A DNA stretch of 39,578 nucleotides from Billgrantia azerbaijanica (GTDB lineage: Bacteria; Pseudomonadota; Gammaproteobacteria; Pseudomonadales; Halomonadaceae), in contig SBLD01000019.1 in the NCBI GenBank assembly GCA_004551485.1, positions 1-39,578 of the forward strand, read 5' to 3'. Position numbers and translations under genes: made by a program. Below, in pieces: positions 1-9,258 of this stretch (within the stretch, counting starts at the first letter, position 1; every line of letters begins with the position of its first letter). The notes beneath the pieces were generated by a model. That model searched no databases. It was not told the origin of the DNA and worked only from the letters and a program-made list of their open reading frames with translations.

Positions 1-1
1 G

Positions 2-100
2 GCCGCCAAGGTGTGGCCGGCCGTCAACCGCGTCGACAACGTGCTGGGCGATCGCCAGCTGATCTGCTCCTGTCCGAGCATTGACGCCTACCGTGATTGA
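2..100 (+). CDS. gcvP: Glycine dehydrogenase (P protein), C-terminal end only
   Basis: Only the last 32 codons are in the window. The reading frame gives a tail with VNRVDN, then GDR, then a CSCPS segment and a stop. This matches the conserved C-terminus of the pyridoxal-phosphate glycine decarboxylase of the glycine cleavage system as I know it. The rest of the gene lies upstream. A strong hairpin follows directly. The family call rests on a short tail, so it is good but not certain. Confidence 0.8.
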   Translation, partial: AAKVWPAVNRVDNVLGDRQLICSCPSIDAYRD

Positions 101-115
101 CGCTCGCGGCGCCTG

Positions 116-149
116 ACGCCAGCGCCCCTGCCGGCAGGGGCGCTGGCGT
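116..149. terminator. Hairpin between gcvP and the LysR gene
   Basis: A perfect 15-bp stem (116-130 with 135-149) has a 4-base loop, ccgg. It lies between two convergent genes, so it can serve both. The T-tract after it on the plus strand is weak (ttcatta). Confidence 0.7.
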
Positions 150-183
150 TCATTAGCGGGGACTCACAATGAAAGCGGCACGC

Positions 184-1101
184 TCAAGCCAGACCCGCGG
201 GCAGCTCGCCGTGACCGTAGAGCTGTTGCAACCGCTGTTCGCGGAAGCCCTCGAGCAGGCGCACGTAGCGCCGGGGCATGCGCGTGCCGGTGCGGGTGAC
301 CAGGTGCAGTGTCTCGTACTCGGGCCTGGGCAGCGTGAGTTCCTTGACCTGGCGCTGCCACGGCGAGGTCTCCAGGACCAGACGTGACACCACGGTGAAA
401 CCCAGCCCGCGGGCCACGGCATCCAGCACCATGGCCACCTCGTTGGTGAAGCCCTGGCGCCGAAACTGGCCCATGGAGCGGAACTCCTCGGGGAAGTTGC
501 TGCGCAACAGCACCCGGGCGTGATTGACGCCGTCGTAGTAGTTGATGAAACCGATGCCCGCGAGCTCGGCCAGGGTGGTCCCGGCGAAGTCGGCCGGCAC
601 CACCAGGCACAGGCTCTCCTGGTGCCACGGCACGCAGTCCAGATCGGGGTGGCGTACCGGGTCGGTGACGATGCCCAGGTCGTGGCGCCCAGCCAGGACA
701 TCGCCGACGATCTCGTGGCTGAAGGCGAAGCTGTAGTTCACCGTGAGCCCCGGATGCATCTGCTGCTGACCCAGGATGTAGGGGTAGAGCATCAGCCCCA
801 CGCTGCCGGGCGAGGCGATGCGGCACTCGCCGCTGTCCAGGGCGTCGTCATCGAGCGAGTGGCGGAACTGCTCGTGCTCGGCGAACAGGCGCAGCCCGTA
901 GTCGTAGGCACGGCGCCCCGCCTCGGTGAGGGTGAAGCGACGCCCCTGGCGATCGAGCAGCGGCTTGTCGAGATAGCGCTCCAGCTTGCGCACGTGCTGG
1001 CTGACGCCGGGCTGGGTCATCTCCAGGCGCTGGGCGGTGCGCGTGAAGCTGCCGGTCTCGACCAGGGTGACGAAGGTGCGGAAGTACTGGGCGTTGAACA
1101 T
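184..1101 (-). CDS. LysR-family transcriptional regulator
   Basis: A DNA-binding regulator of about 305 residues. The N-terminal winged helix-turn-helix (about residues 1-60) has the LysR pattern FRTFVTLVETGSFTRTAQRL, followed by TQPGVSQHVRKLE. A periplasmic-binding-like effector domain follows from about residue 90. The start at 1101 places the helix-turn-helix at the usual distance from the N-terminus; an in-frame ATG at 1119 would add six residues. Neither has a clear ribosome binding site. It is transcribed divergently from ppnN. The effector and targets cannot be told from sequence. LysR proteins often control a divergent neighbour and themselves, but a link to ppnN is only a guess. Confidence 0.85.
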   Translation of the reverse strand: MFNAQYFRTFVTLVETGSFTRTAQRLEMTQPGVSQHVRKLERYLDKPLLDRQGRRFTLTEAGRRAYDYGLRLFAEHEQFRHSLDDDALDSGECRIASPGSVGLMLYPYILGQQQMHPGLTVNYSFAFSHEIVGDVLAGRHDLGIVTDPVRHPDLDCVPWHQESLCLVVPADFAGTTLAELAGIGFINYYDGVNHARVLLRSNFPEEFRSMGQFRRQGFTNEVAMVLDAVARGLGFTVVSRLVLETSPWQRQVKELTLPRPEYETLHLVTRTGTRMPRRYVRLLEGFREQRLQQLYGHGELPAGLA

Positions 1102-1139
1102 GGGGATCGCTGGGCGCATCGACGGGTACCGGAGACGCC

Positions 1140-1168
1140 ATTCTAGCAGCCTGCGCCCCGGGGCGCAG
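1140..1168 (-). promoter_or_regulatory. Candidate promoter and operator of the LysR gene
   Basis: On the minus strand a TAGAAT -10-like box (1140-1145) lies upstream of the LysR gene. About where its -35 should be is a perfect 18-bp palindrome (1151-1168, ctgcgcccc followed by its complement). This could be an autoregulatory site. No good -35 hexamer is visible, so confidence is low. Confidence 0.35.
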
Positions 1169-1305
1169 CGCTGCGCACGGTCGTGCGGCGTGATAGCATC
1201 GAGCCATGATCCTCACCGCTACCCTGACGCCGATGCCCGAGCCCCCCGTCTGTCGCGCCGTGGCTTCGACCGACGCCGCGCCACAAGCCACCCTCGATCC
1301 TGATC

Positions 1306-1326
1306 GGCCGACCCGTGGGGTCGGCC
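1306..1326. repeat. Inverted repeat upstream of ppnN
   Basis: A perfect 9-bp inverted repeat (ggccgaccc, 3-base loop, gggtcggcc) ends 9 bases before the AAGGA ribosome binding site of ppnN. It could form a stem in the 5' leader. Its function is unknown. Confidence 0.4.
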
Positions 1327-1348
1327 CCGCGTGACAAGGACGCCCGAC

Positions 1349-2713
1349 ATGCCCGATACCATCTCCACGACCGTTTCCCCGCTGCGCAGCCTGGAAGTGC
1401 TCTCCCAGCACGAGGTCAACCGGCTGCGCGACACCTCCAAGGCCGGCCTGCACGACCTGCTGCGCCGCTGTTCGCTCGCCGTACTCAGCTCCGGCAACAT
1501 GACCGACGACAGCCTGGCGCTGATGGAGGCCTACCGCGATTTCGACATCGAGGTGCTGCAGCAGGACCGCGGCATTCGCCTCAAGCTCAGCAACGCCCCG
1601 GCCGAGGCCTTCGTCGACGGCAAGATGATCCGCGGTATCCGCGAGCATCTCTCCTCGGTGCTGCGCGACATCGTCTACGTCTACAACGAGATCCAGACGC
1701 ACCAGCGCTTCGACCTCTCCACCGGCGAGGGTACCACCAACGCGGTCTTCCATATCCTGCGCAAGGCCGCCGTGCTCAAGCCGGGGCGCGACCCGAGCAT
1801 CGTGGTGTGCTGGGGCGGCCACTCCATTTCGCGCGAGGAGTACGACTACACCAAGAACGTCGGCTACCACCTGGGGCTGCGCGACCTGGACATCTGCACC
1901 GGCTGCGGCCCTGGCGCCATGAAGGGGCCGATGAAGGGGGCCAACGTGGCCCATGCCAAGCAGCGCCGCAACGAGGGGCGCTACCTGGGCATCTCGGAGC
2001 CGGGCATCATCGCCGCCGAGGCGCCCAACCCGCTGGTCAACGAACTGGTGGTGATGCCCGACATCGAGAAGCGTCTCGAGGCCTTCGTGCGTGTCGGCCA
2101 CGGCATCGTCGTCTTTCCCGGCGGGGTCGGCACCGCCGAAGAGATCCTCTACCTGCTCGGCATCCTGCTGCATCCGGACAACGCCGACATGGAGATGCCA
2201 GTGGTCTTCACCGGCCCGGCAAGCTCTGCCGACTACTTCAAGCGCATCGACGAATTCCTCGCCTACACGCTCGGCGATACGGTGCGCGGCAAGTACCGCA
2301 TCGTCATCGACGACCCCGTCGAGGTCGCGCGCACTCTGCGCAAGGGCGTCGATGGCGTCACGGAGTTCCGCCGCACCCACCAGGACGCCTTCCACTTCAA
2401 CTGGCGACTCACCATCGCCCGAGACTTCCAGGCACCCTTCGAGCCGAGCCACGAGGCGATGTCGGGGCTGGCCCTGCACCGCGAGCAGCCAATCCACGAG
2501 CTCGCCGCCAACCTGCGCCGCGCCTTCTCCGGCATCGTCGCCGGCAACGTCAAGGAGCAGGGCCTGCGTGCCATCGAGGCCAACGGGCCCTTCCAGCTCC
2601 ATGCCGAGCCGGAACTCATGCGCCGCCTCGACGAGCTGCTGGGCTCCTTCGTTGCCCAGCGGCGCATGAAGCTGCCGGGCAAGGAGTACGAGCCCTGCTA
2701 TCAGCTCATCTGA
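1349..2713 (+). CDS. ppnN: Pyrimidine/purine nucleotide 5'-monophosphate nucleosidase
   Basis: Splits the N-glycosidic bond of nucleoside monophosphates to give ribose 5-phosphate and a free base; it acts in cytosolic nucleotide salvage. From the ATG at 1349 the protein has 454 residues, the length I recall for E. coli PpnN (YgdH). The LOG-family signature PGGVGTAEE lies near residue 257, and GCGPGAMKGPMKGA lies upstream of it in the Rossmann core. The extra N-terminal domain of about 130 residues separates it from short LOG proteins. AAGGA at 1336-1340 is well placed for the ATG at 1349; a GTG at 1331 would add six residues. The E. coli enzyme is controlled by (p)ppGpp; that is family knowledge, not seen here. 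A terminator hairpin follows the gene. Confidence 0.93.
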   Translation: MPDTISTTVSPLRSLEVLSQHEVNRLRDTSKAGLHDLLRRCSLAVLSSGNMTDDSLALMEAYRDFDIEVLQQDRGIRLKLSNAPAEAFVDGKMIRGIREHLSSVLRDIVYVYNEIQTHQRFDLSTGEGTTNAVFHILRKAAVLKPGRDPSIVVCWGGHSISREEYDYTKNVGYHLGLRDLDICTGCGPGAMKGPMKGANVAHAKQRRNEGRYLGISEPGIIAAEAPNPLVNELVVMPDIEKRLEAFVRVGHGIVVFPGGVGTAEEILYLLGILLHPDNADMEMPVVFTGPASSADYFKRIDEFLAYTLGDTVRGKYRIVIDDPVEVARTLRKGVDGVTEFRRTHQDAFHFNWRLTIARDFQAPFEPSHEAMSGLALHREQPIHELAANLRRAFSGIVAGNVKEQGLRAIEANGPFQLHAEPELMRRLDELLGSFVAQRRMKLPGKEYEPCYQLI

Positions 2714-2735
2714 GCGGCACCTGAGCGCATCCACG

Positions 2736-2776
2736 CGACGAGGCCGCCCTCGCTTGGCGCGGGGGCGGCCTCGTCG
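2736..2776. terminator. Terminator hairpin after ppnN
   Basis: A perfect 14-bp GC-rich stem (2736-2749 with 2763-2776) has a 13-base loop and is followed on the plus strand by tctcgt. It lies between the convergent ppnN and the small membrane protein gene and can act on both. Confidence 0.75.
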
Positions 2777-2792
2777 TCTCGTCAGCGCCGGG

Positions 2793-3176
2793 TCAGCGCC
2801 CGCCGGCCCCTCGCGACTCCGTCGACCACCACAGCCACAGGGCATGCAGCAGCAGCCCCAAAGTGGCGCCATGGGCGAGCAGCAGCTGCCAGCTCAGCCA
2901 GTCGCTCATCGCGGCATGCCACAACCCCATGCCGACCAGGCCGGCCAGGCAGCAGAGCCCCAACCGCCCCAGCAGCGCCGGCAGCCGCCGGCGCTGCTCC
3001 AGGGCGAGCAGCCGCCAGTGGAGCCCGGTGACGAGCGCCACCACGGCCAGGGCCATCAGGATCAGGGTCAGCCGGGTGTCATGACCGCCGGCGAGGTAGC
3101 GCGGCACGGTGGCGCTCATCAGCACGAGCAGTCCGAGCATCAGGCTCACTCGCTCGGCGGTCGGCTGCGTTCTCAT
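2793..3176 (-). CDS. Small four-helix membrane protein, unknown function
   Basis: A predicted inner-membrane protein of 127 residues. Four hydrophobic segments are visible: near residues 8-30, 38-60, 67-90 and 97-115. No catalytic motif or known family is recognised. The start MRTQPTAER is chosen because its ATG overlaps the stop of the flavodoxin gene by one base (TGATG), a sign of translational coupling. The pair is probably one operon, so the protein may work with the flavodoxin, but no redox motif is present. An upstream in-frame start at 3209 would overlap the flavodoxin and is less likely. Confidence 0.65.
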   Translation of the reverse strand: MRTQPTAERVSLMLGLLVLMSATVPRYLAGGHDTRLTLILMALAVVALVTGLHWRLLALEQRRRLPALLGRLGLCCLAGLVGMGLWHAAMSDWLSWQLLLAHGATLGLLLHALWLWWSTESRGAGGR

Positions 3177-3640
3177 CAGGCCACCTTGAGCTGTTGATCC
3201 TCGATCCACTCCTCGACCCAGGGCAGTGCGGCGTCGTCGGCCATGAAGGTCTCCATGGCATCGACCTCCAGTCGCTCGCCCAGGCGGCTGGCGCCCAGCC
3301 CGGCGAGCATCTCGTCGAGACTGCGGCCGGCACCACAGAAGGTGTCGCCGTAGGAGCTGTCACCCAGGGCAATCAGGCCGTAGCGCAACCAGGTGAGCGA
3401 CGGGCTCTGCTCGTCGAGGGCTCGGGCAAAGGGCACGAAGTTGCCGGGAAAGTCGCCGCTGCCGGTGGTGGAGACGCAGAACAGCGCCAGGTCGGGCGGC
3501 GTATCGACCAGGTCCTCCAGGGTGGGCTGCTCGAGGATGGCGACCTCGTAGCCGGCGGCCTCGAACAGCGGACTGACCTGCTCGGCGACGTCCAGTGCGC
3601 CGCCATACATGGTTCCAACGAAGATCTTCAGCATCGGCAT
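3176..3640 (-). CDS. Flavodoxin (MioC-like)
   Basis: An FMN-binding electron carrier of 154 residues, a usual length for short flavodoxins. The phosphate loop GTMYGGALDVAEQ lies near the N-terminus. STTGSGDFPGN lies in the 60s loop, and GDSSYGDTFCGAG in the third FMN loop. The order and the DTFCGA segment resemble MioC of E. coli. The partner reductase or target enzyme cannot be told. An ATG at 3634 is an alternative start. A TAGAAT box on the minus strand about 30 bases upstream is a candidate promoter. The downstream membrane protein is coupled to it. Confidence 0.85.
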   Translation of the reverse strand: MPMLKIFVGTMYGGALDVAEQVSPLFEAAGYEVAILEQPTLEDLVDTPPDLALFCVSTTGSGDFPGNFVPFARALDEQSPSLTWLRYGLIALGDSSYGDTFCGAGRSLDEMLAGLGASRLGERLEVDAMETFMADDAALPWVEEWIEDQQLKVA

Positions 3641-3787
3641 GTCGTGGGGATACCTGAGAATTTCAGTCGGATTCTAACACGAGCAGAGCGCATCATTGCA
3701 GAAAGCGGCGCCCCTCGTTATCTCGTCATGAACAGCTGCAAAAGCCCTGATAGCAGAGGTAAATCCACCGGCATGCAGCCGTCCCAA

Positions 3788-3810
3788 AGTCCGAGTACAA
3801 TGCTCGGACT
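3788..3810 (+). promoter_or_regulatory. Palindrome framing a -10 box before the DUF2788 gene
   Basis: Perfect 8-base arms (agtccgag and ctcggact) flank a 7-base centre, tacaatg, that contains a TACAAT -10-like hexamer at 3796-3801. The ribosome binding site ggaggt follows at 3820. The arrangement looks like an operator over a promoter. No clear -35 is seen. Confidence 0.45.
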
Positions 3811-3828
3811 CTGTTCACGGGAGGTAGC

Positions 3829-4038
3829 ATGCGGGAAACCTTCGAAGCCTGGATCACACCGATCATGATCGGCGGCCTGATCCTGTTCATGTGTTTCATC
3901 ATCTGGGATCTGGCCCGCCAGTCCCGTGCCGGCCGCTTTGGCACCATCATGCTCTTCGTGGTGCTCGGTGCCGGCATGCTGGGCTATATCTTGAAGGTGG
4001 TCATTACCTGGCTGATCGAGCGCAACGGCGGCATCTGA
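3829..4038 (+). CDS. DUF2788 small membrane protein
   Basis: A 69-residue inner-membrane protein with two hydrophobic helices (about residues 10-28 and 37-60). The segment FIIWDLARQSRAGRFGT lies between them. This pattern is the one I know for the DUF2788 family of gammaproteobacteria; its function is unknown. A strong ggaggt lies 4 bases before the ATG. The gene stands alone, converging on ihfA, and a weak GC stem (4027-4045) spans its stop codon. Confidence 0.75.
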   Translation: MRETFEAWITPIMIGGLILFMCFIIWDLARQSRAGRFGTIMLFVVLGAGMLGYILKVVITWLIERNGGI

Positions 4039-4048
4039 CGCCGCCTCA

Positions 4049-4351
4049 TCACGAGGATGCTCCCTCGTAGCCCTCCACCTGGCTCTTCAGCTTCTGCCCG
4101 GGCCGGAAGGTCACCACGCGCCGGGCCGAAATGGGAATCTCCTCGCCGGTCTTGGGATTGCGCCCCGGACGCTCGCGCTTGTCGCGCAGATCGAAGTTGC
4201 CGAAGCCGGAAAGCTTCACCTGTTCGTTCTCGCGCAGGCAGGCCCGAATCTCCTCGAAGAAGGCTTCCACCATCGCCTTGGCCTCGCGCTTGGTCAGCCC
4301 CAGCTCGGCGTGGAGGTGTTCGGCCAGTTCCGCCTTGGTCAACGCTCCCAT
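4049..4351 (-). CDS. ihfA: Integration host factor, alpha subunit
   Basis: One half of the IHF heterodimer, a nucleoid protein that bends DNA sharply at specific sites. The 100-residue length is standard. It starts [13 protein letters not shown] and has [10 protein letters not shown] and the DNA-inserting arm with [12 protein letters not shown]. Its place directly after pheT matches the E. coli order pheS-pheT-ihfA and supports alpha rather than beta. The 99-base gap to pheT has only a weak 6-bp stem (4432-4445), so readthrough from pheT is likely, with or without an internal promoter. Confidence 0.95.
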   Translation of the reverse strand: MGALTKAELAEHLHAELGLTKREAKAMVEAFFEEIRACLRENEQVKLSGFGNFDLRDKRERPGRNPKTGEEIPISARRVVTFRPGQKLKSQVEGYEGASS

Positions 4352-4450
4352 GTCTGCTCCCTCATGGTAGGCGGTCCACCCCGCCGCCGGCTTGACGAAC
4401 AGGGCGCCACCGCTGAACGGTCGCGCCCTTATCCGCCAAGGCGGAAGCCG

Positions 4451-6832
4451 TCATCCGCGTAGCTCGGCACCCAGGTGCTGACGCGATTCGGCGACGATGG
4501 CATCGACCAACTGATTGATTTCCTCGTCATTCAGCGTGCGTGAAGGATGCTGCCAGGTCAAGCCCAGGGCCACGCTCTTGTGCCCTTCGGGCACGCCCTT
4601 GCCCTGGTAGACATCGAACAGCCGCAGCGCCTCGAGCCACTGGCCGGCCTGGTTGCGCACGCAGTCCAGCAACGCCTGAACCGGTTGCGCCTCTTCGAGC
4701 AGGAAGGCCAGGTCACGACGCACCTCGGGATGGCGCGACAGCGGCGTGAAGCGCGGCAAGCACCCGTGGGTCAGGGCGTCCTGGCGCACCTCGAAGAGCA
4801 GGGCGTCGGTACGCAGGCCCAAGGCGGCCCGCACGCCGGGGTGCAGCGCTCCGATCCAGCCCACCGGCTCGCCGCGGTGGAGCACGCGGGCGCTCTGTCC
4901 GGGATGCAGCGCCGGGTGCTCGGCCGGCTCGAAACGCCAGGCCTCGGGCTCACCGCCCAGGGCGATGAGGCTCTCCAGGTCGCCTTTGAGGTCGAAGAAG
5001 TCGACCGCCTCGCGCGCCCCTGCCCAGCCCTCCGGCTCACGCGACCCGCACACCAGGGCCCCCAGCATGGGCACCTGCTGCAGCTCGTCGAGTTCGCCGC
5101 GGAACACCAGGCCGGCCTCGAACAGCCGCACCCGGCTCTGCTGGCGGTTGAGGTTGTACTCGAGCGCCCGCACCAGGCCCGGGAAGAGACTCGCCCGCAT
5201 CACCGAGAGATCGCTGGAGATGGGGTTGGCCAACCGCGGCGAGACGGCATCCGGCAACAGTGCCGCCTGGAGCTCCGGTGCCACGAAGCTGTAGGTCACC
5301 GCCTCCTGATAGCCGCGCGACACCATCTGGCGACGCAGGCGAGCGAGCGGCACGCGCGCTTCGTGGTCCGGGCGCAGCGCCAGCCGCGCCGCGGGACGCC
5401 GTACCGGCAAGCGGTTGTAGCCGTGGATGCGCGCGACCTCCTCGATCAGGTCCTCCTCGATGGCGATGTCGAAACGCCAGCTCGGCACGTCGGCCTGCCA
5501 ACCATCGGCATCCGCCGTGACCGCCATGCCCAGGCGTTCGAGGATCTCGGCGACCTCCTCGGTCGGCAGCGCCTTGCCGAGCGCCTGCTCGAGGCGGGCG
5601 GCACGCAGGCGAACCTGTCGCGCTCCCGGCAGGTGCTCCTCGCTGTCCACCTCGACCAGCGGCCCGGGCTCGCCACCGGTGATCGCCAGCAGCAGCGCCG
5701 TGGCCCGCTCCACCGCTTCGCGGGTGAGCTGCGGGTCGACGCCGCGCTCGAAGCGATGGGAAGCGTCGGTGTGCAAACCGTAGGTGCGCGCCTGCCCGGC
5801 CACCGCCAACGGCGTGAAGAAGGCCGACTCCAGGAAGATGTCGCGGGTCGCCGCGCTGACCCCGGAGTGCTCGCCGCCCATGACGCCGGCCATGGCCAGC
5901 GGACCGCGCTCGTCGGCGATCACCAGGGTGTCGTCGCGCAGGGCGATGGTCTGGCCGTCCAGCAGCACCAGTTGCTCTCCCTCGCGCGCCAGGCGCACGA
6001 TCACGGCGCCGTGCAGATTGGCGCGGTCGAAGGCGTGCAGCGGCTGACCGAGCTCGAGCATCACGTAGTTGGTGATATCGACTACCGGATCGATCGAGCG
6101 CACGCCGCTGCGGCGCAGGCGCTCGACCATCCACAGCGGCGTCTCGACGCTCACGTCGACGCCGGTGATCAAGCGGCCGATGTAGCGCGGGCAGCGCTCG
6201 GCATCCTCGACGCGCACCGGAAAGGTGGCGTCATGGGCCGGCGGCACTGGCTCTATGCGCGGTCCCTCGACCGGCAGGCGATTGAGCACGCCGACCTCGC
6301 GGGCCAGCCCCTTCACGCTCAGGCAGTCGCCGCGATTGGGGGTGAGGTCCACCTCGACGCTGTGGTCGTCGAGCCCCAGCCAGGCACGGAAGTCCTCGCC
6401 CACCGGCGCGTCGAGAGGCAGCTCGAGAATGCCGTGGGAGGTCTCCTCCGCCAGTCCCAGCTCGGAGGCGGAGCAGATCATGCCGCGTGACTCGACCCCG
6501 CGCAGCTTGGCCTTCCGGATCTTGAAGTCGCCCGGCAGCACGGCTCCCACGCGGGCGAAGGGCACCTTCTGCCCCGCGGCGACGTTCGGCGCCCCGCACA
6601 CCACCTGGGTGCGCTCGCCGCTGCCGTCCTCGACCTGGCAGAGGGCCAGCTTGTCGGCGTTGGGGTGCGGCTCCTTGCTCACCACTTCGGCCACCACCAC
6701 GCCCTCGAAGGCGGCTGCCACGGGCTCGATGGCATCGACTTCCAGTCCGGCCATGGTGATCTGGTCGGCGAGCCCCTGGACATCCTGCTGCGGCGAGACC
6801 CATTCGCGCAGCCACTGATCGGAAAATTTCAT
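4451..6832 (-). CDS. pheT: Phenylalanine-tRNA ligase, beta subunit
   Basis: The 793-residue beta subunit of the alpha2-beta2 PheRS. The N-terminal tRNA-binding (EMAP-like) domain covers about residues 40-150 and contains HPNADKLALCQV. The B3/B4 editing domain follows (about 210-385), then the B5 domain (about 400-470), a catalytic-like core, and a C-terminal ferredoxin-fold anticodon-binding domain that contains FTPLSRHPEVRRDLAFLL. The length is that of the E. coli protein within a few residues. It lies 45 bases after pheS and is surely co-transcribed with it. Confidence 0.97.
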   Translation of the reverse strand: MKFSDQWLREWVSPQQDVQGLADQITMAGLEVDAIEPVAAAFEGVVVAEVVSKEPHPNADKLALCQVEDGSGERTQVVCGAPNVAAGQKVPFARVGAVLPGDFKIRKAKLRGVESRGMICSASELGLAEETSHGILELPLDAPVGEDFRAWLGLDDHSVEVDLTPNRGDCLSVKGLAREVGVLNRLPVEGPRIEPVPPAHDATFPVRVEDAERCPRYIGRLITGVDVSVETPLWMVERLRRSGVRSIDPVVDITNYVMLELGQPLHAFDRANLHGAVIVRLAREGEQLVLLDGQTIALRDDTLVIADERGPLAMAGVMGGEHSGVSAATRDIFLESAFFTPLAVAGQARTYGLHTDASHRFERGVDPQLTREAVERATALLLAITGGEPGPLVEVDSEEHLPGARQVRLRAARLEQALGKALPTEEVAEILERLGMAVTADADGWQADVPSWRFDIAIEEDLIEEVARIHGYNRLPVRRPAARLALRPDHEARVPLARLRRQMVSRGYQEAVTYSFVAPELQAALLPDAVSPRLANPISSDLSVMRASLFPGLVRALEYNLNRQQSRVRLFEAGLVFRGELDELQQVPMLGALVCGSREPEGWAGAREAVDFFDLKGDLESLIALGGEPEAWRFEPAEHPALHPGQSARVLHRGEPVGWIGALHPGVRAALGLRTDALLFEVRQDALTHGCLPRFTPLSRHPEVRRDLAFLLEEAQPVQALLDCVRNQAGQWLEALRLFDVYQGKGVPEGHKSVALGLTWQHPSRTLNDEEINQLVDAIVAESRQHLGAELRG

Positions 6833-6877
6833 GACAAGTCCTGTGTTCTGCCAAGGTTCATGTGTAGCGAGGTCGGC

Positions 6878-7966
<1,089 letters not shown>

Positions 7967-7972
7967 TCAGTT

Positions 7973-7994
7973 CGGGTCGGCGATCGCCGACCCG
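7973..7994 (-). repeat. Second hairpin upstream of the pheS terminator
   Basis: A perfect 22-bp palindrome (cgggtcggcga followed by its complement) lies 18 bases before the terminator stem and 20 bases after the rplT stop. It may fold in the leader or bind a protein. It does not overlap the terminator stem, so a simple antiterminator exchange between the two is not evident. Confidence 0.5.
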
Positions 7995-8014
7995 GCACCA
8001 TCGGTCGATACCAC

Positions 8015-8368
8015 TTACTGGGCAGCCTTGGCCTTCTCGACGATGGCGGCAAAGGCAGCCTTCTCGTGAACGGCCAGATCGGCCAGCACCTTGCGGTCGA
8101 TCTCGATGCCGGCCTTCTTCAGGCCGCCGACGAAACGACTGTAGGAGAGCCCGTGCTGGCGCGCACCGGCGTTGATGCGCTGGATCCACAGGGCGCGGAA
8201 CTGGCGCTTGCGCTGGCGGCGGTCGCGGTAGGCATACTGACCGGCCTTGATGACGGCCTGCTTGGCCACGCGGAAGACGCGCGAACGGGCACCGTAGTAG
8301 CCCTTGGCCTGCTTGAGAATCTTCTTGTGACGACGACGTGCGACGACACCACGCTTGACACGAGTCAT
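8015..8368 (-). CDS. rplT: Ribosomal protein L20
   Basis: Large-subunit protein of 117 residues, basic throughout, beginning [20 protein letters not shown]; it helps early 50S assembly. The C-terminal half has [21 protein letters not shown], typical of L20. In E. coli, L20 represses translation of rpmI and rplT by binding their mRNA. The order infC-rpmI-rplT is kept here. The gene is 35 bases after rpmI. Confidence 0.97.
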   Translation of the reverse strand: MTRVKRGVVARRRHKKILKQAKGYYGARSRVFRVAKQAVIKAGQYAYRDRRQRKRQFRALWIQRINAGARQHGLSYSRFVGGLKKAGIEIDRKVLADLAVHEKAAFAAIVEKAKAAQ

Positions 8369-8403
8369 GGCTTACTCCTGACGTTGAAAGGGTCTACCAA
8401 GGA

Positions 8404-8598
8404 TTACAGGTTCGGCAGCATGCGCTGGACGAGGGCCTTGTCGGCGTCGTGAATCTGCTGCATGCCACGCAGGTGACGCTTACGCTTGGTGGACTTCTTG
8501 GTCAGGATGTGGCTACGAAACGACTGCTTGTGCTTGAAGCCGTTCGCCGTCTTCTTGAAGCGCTTGGCAGCGCCGCTGTTGCTCTTGATTTTCGGCAT
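8404..8598 (-). CDS. rpmI: Ribosomal protein L35
   Basis: Large-subunit protein of 64 residues, [20 protein letters not shown] at the start and KRKRHLRG in the second half, the standard L35 pattern and length. An 86-base leader after infC contains an imperfect GC stem around 8640-8665 (minus strand). This is where E. coli carries part of the L20 translational operator. Whether this leader folds into the same pseudoknot cannot be settled by eye. Confidence 0.96.
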   Translation of the reverse strand: MPKIKSNSGAAKRFKKTANGFKHKQSFRSHILTKKSTKRKRHLRGMQQIHDADKALVQRMLPNL

Positions 8599-8684
8599 GA
8601 GGAGAACTCCGCTCGAGGTTTTTCAGAAAATCCGGGGCCGATGGCCGACGGCGTCGCCGACCATCCGTTTGACGGGCCTTCGGA

Positions 8685-9224
8685 TCACTTCTTCTTGGGG
8701 GCAAGGATCATGATCATCTGGCGCCCTTCCATCTTGGGGAAGGACTCCACGGTCCCGATCTCCTCGAGATCGGCGGCGATCCGCTCCATCAACCGACGGC
8801 CGATGTCCTGGTGCGCCATTTCACGGCCGCGAAAACGCAGCGTGACCTTGCCCTTGTCGCCACCTTCGAGGAAACGCGTCAGGTTCTTCAGCTTGACCTG
8901 ATAGTCGCCCTCGTCGGTGTTAGGCCGGAATTTGACTTCCTTGACCTGAATCTGCTTGGTCTTCTTCTTCTGGGCCGCCTTCTGCTTCTTCTGCTCGAAG
9001 ACGAACTTGCCGTAGTCCATGATCTTGCAGACGATCGGATCGGCATTGGAGATCTGGACGAGGTCCATACCGGCGGCTTCGGCACGCTCCAGCGCCTCGC
9101 TGGTGGGCACGATGCCCAGTTGCTCGCCGTCGCTGTCGATCAGGCGCACCTGATCCTCGGTAATCCGCTCGTTCATCGGGGGGCGCTTGTCTTGGACACG
9201 CCCTCTGGGGTTGCTTCGCTTGAT
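8685..9224 (-). CDS. infC: Translation initiation factor IF-3 (AUC start codon)
   Basis: IF-3 binds the 30S subunit and rejects wrong start codons and initiator tRNAs. No ATG, GTG or TTG gives a normal N-terminus. The ATG at 9176 ([12 protein letters not shown]) would drop the lysine-rich leader, and an ATG at 9296 would overlap thrS by 38 bases. An ATC codon at 9224, eight bases after GGAG, begins a 179-residue protein (read as [14 protein letters not shown]), the usual IF-3 length. E. coli infC uses AUU for autoregulation, so a rare start is expected. The N-domain covers about residues 1-85; the linker is lysine-rich ([13 protein letters not shown]); the C-domain contains [12 protein letters not shown]. 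Confidence 0.93.
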   Translation of the reverse strand: MKRSNPRGRVQDKRPPMNERITEDQVRLIDSDGEQLGIVPTSEALERAEAAGMDLVQISNADPIVCKIMDYGKFVFEQKKQKAAQKKKTKQIQVKEVKFRPNTDEGDYQVKLKNLTRFLEGGDKGKVTLRFRGREMAHQDIGRRLMERIAADLEEIGTVESFPKMEGRQMIMILAPKKK

Positions 9225-9258
9225 CGTTCCGTCTCCGTTCCGGTAATTGACGATGTCG

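Noticed and set aside
1206-1334. Open frame of 42 codons upstream of ppnN that could be a leader peptide
   Set aside because: No ribosome binding site, no codon pattern suggesting control, and composition matches random GC-rich sequence.
4547-6490. Long open frame antisense to pheT (and similar ones antisense to thrS, ctaD, ppnN and cyoE/ctaA)
   Set aside because: GC-rich coding DNA leaves long open antisense frames. Their products are rich in Arg, Ala, Gly, His and Gln without domains, and each lies opposite a gene with clear family motifs.
8599-8684. L20 translational operator in the rpmI leader
   Set aside because: An imperfect stem is present, but I could not establish the pseudoknot by eye, so it is mentioned with rpmI only.
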